Part shown: positions 62,634 to 64,000 of the stretch, piece by piece
Numbering within the stretch: the first letter of the stretch is position 1
Layout of the letters: each line of letters begins with the position of its first letter
Source: Myxococcales bacterium
GTDB taxonomy: Bacteria; Myxococcota_A; Polyangia; Polyangiales; Houyiibacteriaceae
Reading direction: 5' to 3'
Assembly (NCBI GenBank): GCA_029861865.1
Contig: JAOTYL010000001.1
Location: forward strand, 320,066-384,065
DNA: 64,000 bases
Program-made: the position numbers and the translations under genes
The notes under the pieces: generated by a model
Database searches by the model: none
Told to the model about the DNA's origin: nothing
The model's input: the letters and a program-made list of their open reading frames with translations, nothing else

Positions 62634-62818
62634 CTTAGATCCAACCCTTTCGCCCCGAACTAGTACAGCATCTCCGGCGCGGCGAAAACCGTTCCGTTCG
62701 AAGGCCGGGCATTGTGGGCGGGATGTGTTATGAGGACAAGAAGGAAAGCGACCGCTGGGATGAAGTAAGCTGAAATCTTGGGGGCCGAAAGCTACGGTCG
62801 CCCGCTGGAGGGTGAGCA

Positions 62819-63028
62819 ATGCGCCAGTTGCGCTTGATCGGTATCTGGACCCTAGTCATTTTCATCTTGCTCTTCGTTCTTTCGAATTGGGACACGGTCC
62901 GCGTCAGCATGGTGGGTATGCAGATCTTCGAAGCCCCGGCCAGTCTCGTGATCTTGGTCTCGGTGGGTCTCGGTATGGCGCTGGGGATCCTCGTCTTGGC
63001 GCTCAGACGCGCTCGTCGTAAGACCTAG
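62819..63028 (+). CDS. LapA-like (DUF1049) small membrane protein
   Basis: This 69-aa protein has two hydrophobic helices (LIGIWTLVIFILLFVLSNW and ASLVILVSVGLGMALGILVLAL) separated by VRVSMVGMQIFEAP and a basic tail (RRARRKT), the pattern of LapA/DUF1049 proteins. GGAGGG precedes the ATG. In other bacteria LapA helps regulate LPS assembly via LapB/FtsH; no lapB is here. nhaA follows after 42 nt. Confidence 0.82.
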   Translation: MRQLRLIGIWTLVIFILLFVLSNWDTVRVSMVGMQIFEAPASLVILVSVGLGMALGILVLALRRARRKT

Positions 63029-63070
63029 CCGGGCTGAGATGGCGAGGCCCAGTTTCTCAAGCGAACTGAG

Positions 63071-64000
63071 ATGACAACAGAACCACACTCGGCTTCCTCG
63101 AATGCGCTTCCTTCTCGGCCCGTCGTGCGGCTCACGCAGCCACTCGTGCGCTTCTTGCACGTGGAGTCCGCGAGCGGGCTGCTCCTCGCCATGTGCACCG
63201 TAGTCGCATTGGTGCTCGCCAACTCTCGATGGGCCGCAGCATACGAGCAACTCTGGAACCAGAACGTTCGCATCGGCGCTGGTTCGTTCGAGCTCTCCTA
63301 TCCAGTTTGGTACTGGATCAATGATGCGCTGATGGCGGTGTTCTTCTTCGTCATCGGGTTGGAAATCAAGCGAGAGCTCGTCAGCGGAGAGCTTCGGGAT
63401 CCGCGTCGTGTGGTGCTTCCCGTTGCGGCGGCTTGCGGTGGAGTAGTCGTCCCGGTCCTCGTGTTTTTGGCTATTCACTCCGAGGGACCGGGTCGTGCGG
63501 GATGGGCAATTCCGATGGCGACCGACATTGCGTTCGTGGTTGGCTGCCTCGCGTTGCTTGGAAAGCGTGTTCCGCACGGTCTCAAGGTTTTCGTGCTCTC
63601 CTTGGCCATCGTCGACGACATCATGGCTGTTGGCGTCATTGCGTTGTTTTACACGGACTCGATCAACGTGTACTGGCTCCTCGCTGCGTTGGGCGGCTTT
63701 GGCGTCACTGTGCTTGCTGTTGGGATCGGCGTGCGCGGAATCTCCGTGTACTTTCTGATCGGCGCGGGGGTGTGGCTCTGCACGCTCAAGTCGGGCGTTC
63801 ACCCTACCATTGCCGGGGTCGTGTTAGGGCTGCTCACGCCCACCAAGGCTTGGCTCGCCGATCGCACGTTCTTGGATCACTTGGACCGGGCGGTCTCTGT
63901 GCTCAAGATGCAATCCATCGACGAGATCTCGCGACGCCAGACGTTGAACGATCTCGCATTTGCTGCCCGCGAGTCCATGTCACCGTTGGTCCGACTCGAG
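63071..64000 (+). CDS. nhaA: Na+/H+ antiporter NhaA, 3' truncated by window edge
   Basis: The frame is open from the ATG at 63071 to the last base (310 codons), so it is absent from the ORF track. Visible NhaA features are FLHVESASGLLLAMCTVVALVLANS, DALMAVFFFVIGLEIKRELVSGEL, ATDIAFVVGCLALLGKRVP and the catalytic aspartate pair in SLAIVDDIMAVGVIALFY. It exchanges Na+ for protons across the inner membrane. About 80-130 residues, or a C-terminal fusion domain, remain outside the window. Confidence 0.95.
   Translation, partial: MTTEPHSASSNALPSRPVVRLTQPLVRFLHVESASGLLLAMCTVVALVLANSRWAAAYEQLWNQNVRIGAGSFELSYPVWYWINDALMAVFFFVIGLEIKRELVSGELRDPRRVVLPVAAACGGVVVPVLVFLAIHSEGPGRAGWAIPMATDIAFVVGCLALLGKRVPHGLKVFVLSLAIVDDIMAVGVIALFYTDSINVYWLLAALGGFGVTVLAVGIGVRGISVYFLIGAGVWLCTLKSGVHPTIAGVVLGLLTPTKAWLADRTFLDHLDRAVSVLKMQSIDEISRRQTLNDLAFAARESMSPLVRLE

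Noticed and set aside
62634-62819. N-terminal extension of the CorC ORF to 62819
   Set aside because: The extra 62 residues look non-globular and overlap the promoter region and start of the divergent LapA-like gene; family proteins begin near the first membrane helix.

Overview
The window is 64 kb of GC-rich bacterial chromosome with dense genes, many 4-nt stop/start overlaps and no mobile elements, CRISPR arrays, rRNA or tRNA that I could recognise. Several features point to Myxococcota, most likely Polyangia: lipoproteins with Gly/Thr/Ser-rich linkers after the lipobox, a DUF2330 protein ending in a MYXO-CTERM-like tail (Cys, hydrophobic helix, Arg-rich end), a CarH/LitR-type B12 regulator beside carotenoid genes, and several acyl-CoA dehydrogenases, SDRs and sulfotransferase/monooxygenase genes. 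This placement is inference. Both ends cut genes: an acyl-CoA dehydrogenase at the left and nhaA at the right.

Layout. 0-10 kb: acyl-CoA dehydrogenase 3' end, hybrid histidine kinase, a Tat-exported molybdenum hydroxylase pair, a membrane fatty acid hydroxylase, an unknown 529-aa protein, a Cys-motif membrane protein, and a VLCAD-like dehydrogenase. 10-22 kb: a phosphohexomutase homologue with a degenerate active site, a Baeyer-Villiger-type monooxygenase, patatin phospholipase, CBS protein, odd CDF-like transporter, alpha/beta hydrolase, sulfotransferase, YceI, DUF4019 lipoprotein, a frameshifted SDR and a nitroreductase. 22-31 kb: PolX with a 47-aa coiled-coil gene, archease-RtcB RNA ligase pair, DUF899, two methyltransferases (one CheR-like), DUF2330 protein, cNMP-binding protein. 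31-39.7 kb: an envelope block (three lipoproteins, M48 peptidase, MscL, DUF481 barrel) and a lipid block (SDR, acyltransferase, membrane protein).

39.8-49.5 kb is a light-response/carotenoid locus: CarH-like regulator, class II photolyase coupled to a CrtI-like desaturase, DUF2141, then a tight operon sulP - cfa-like - chimera - crtB. The chimera is striking: the first ~177 codons are the N-terminal domain of an FeS-BCP (PhrB-type) photolyase, joined in frame to the C-terminal two thirds of a CrtI phytoene desaturase, so both parents have lost their main FAD sites.

50.8-56 kb holds the best candidate for an undescribed system: a 1140-aa secreted/membrane protein (signal peptide, long periplasmic coiled coil, MscK-like membrane region) that ends in a cytoplasmic P-loop NTPase instead of a channel, followed by a separate MscS channel and, overlapping by 4 nt, a DUF2490 outer-membrane barrel. 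This looks like an NTPase-coupled mechanosensitive channel complex reaching the outer membrane.

56-64 kb: a DUF1704 metallopeptidase-like gene paired with a fused N-formylglutamate amidohydrolase/GshB-like ATP-grasp ligase, a multiply broken APC permease-USP pseudogene, a CorC/HlyC protein, a LapA-like small membrane protein and nhaA. The window carries several decayed loci (SDR frameshift, methyltransferase remnant, APC pseudogene, possibly the chimera), so either the genome is undergoing local gene decay or the assembly contains small errors; read mapping would separate these.
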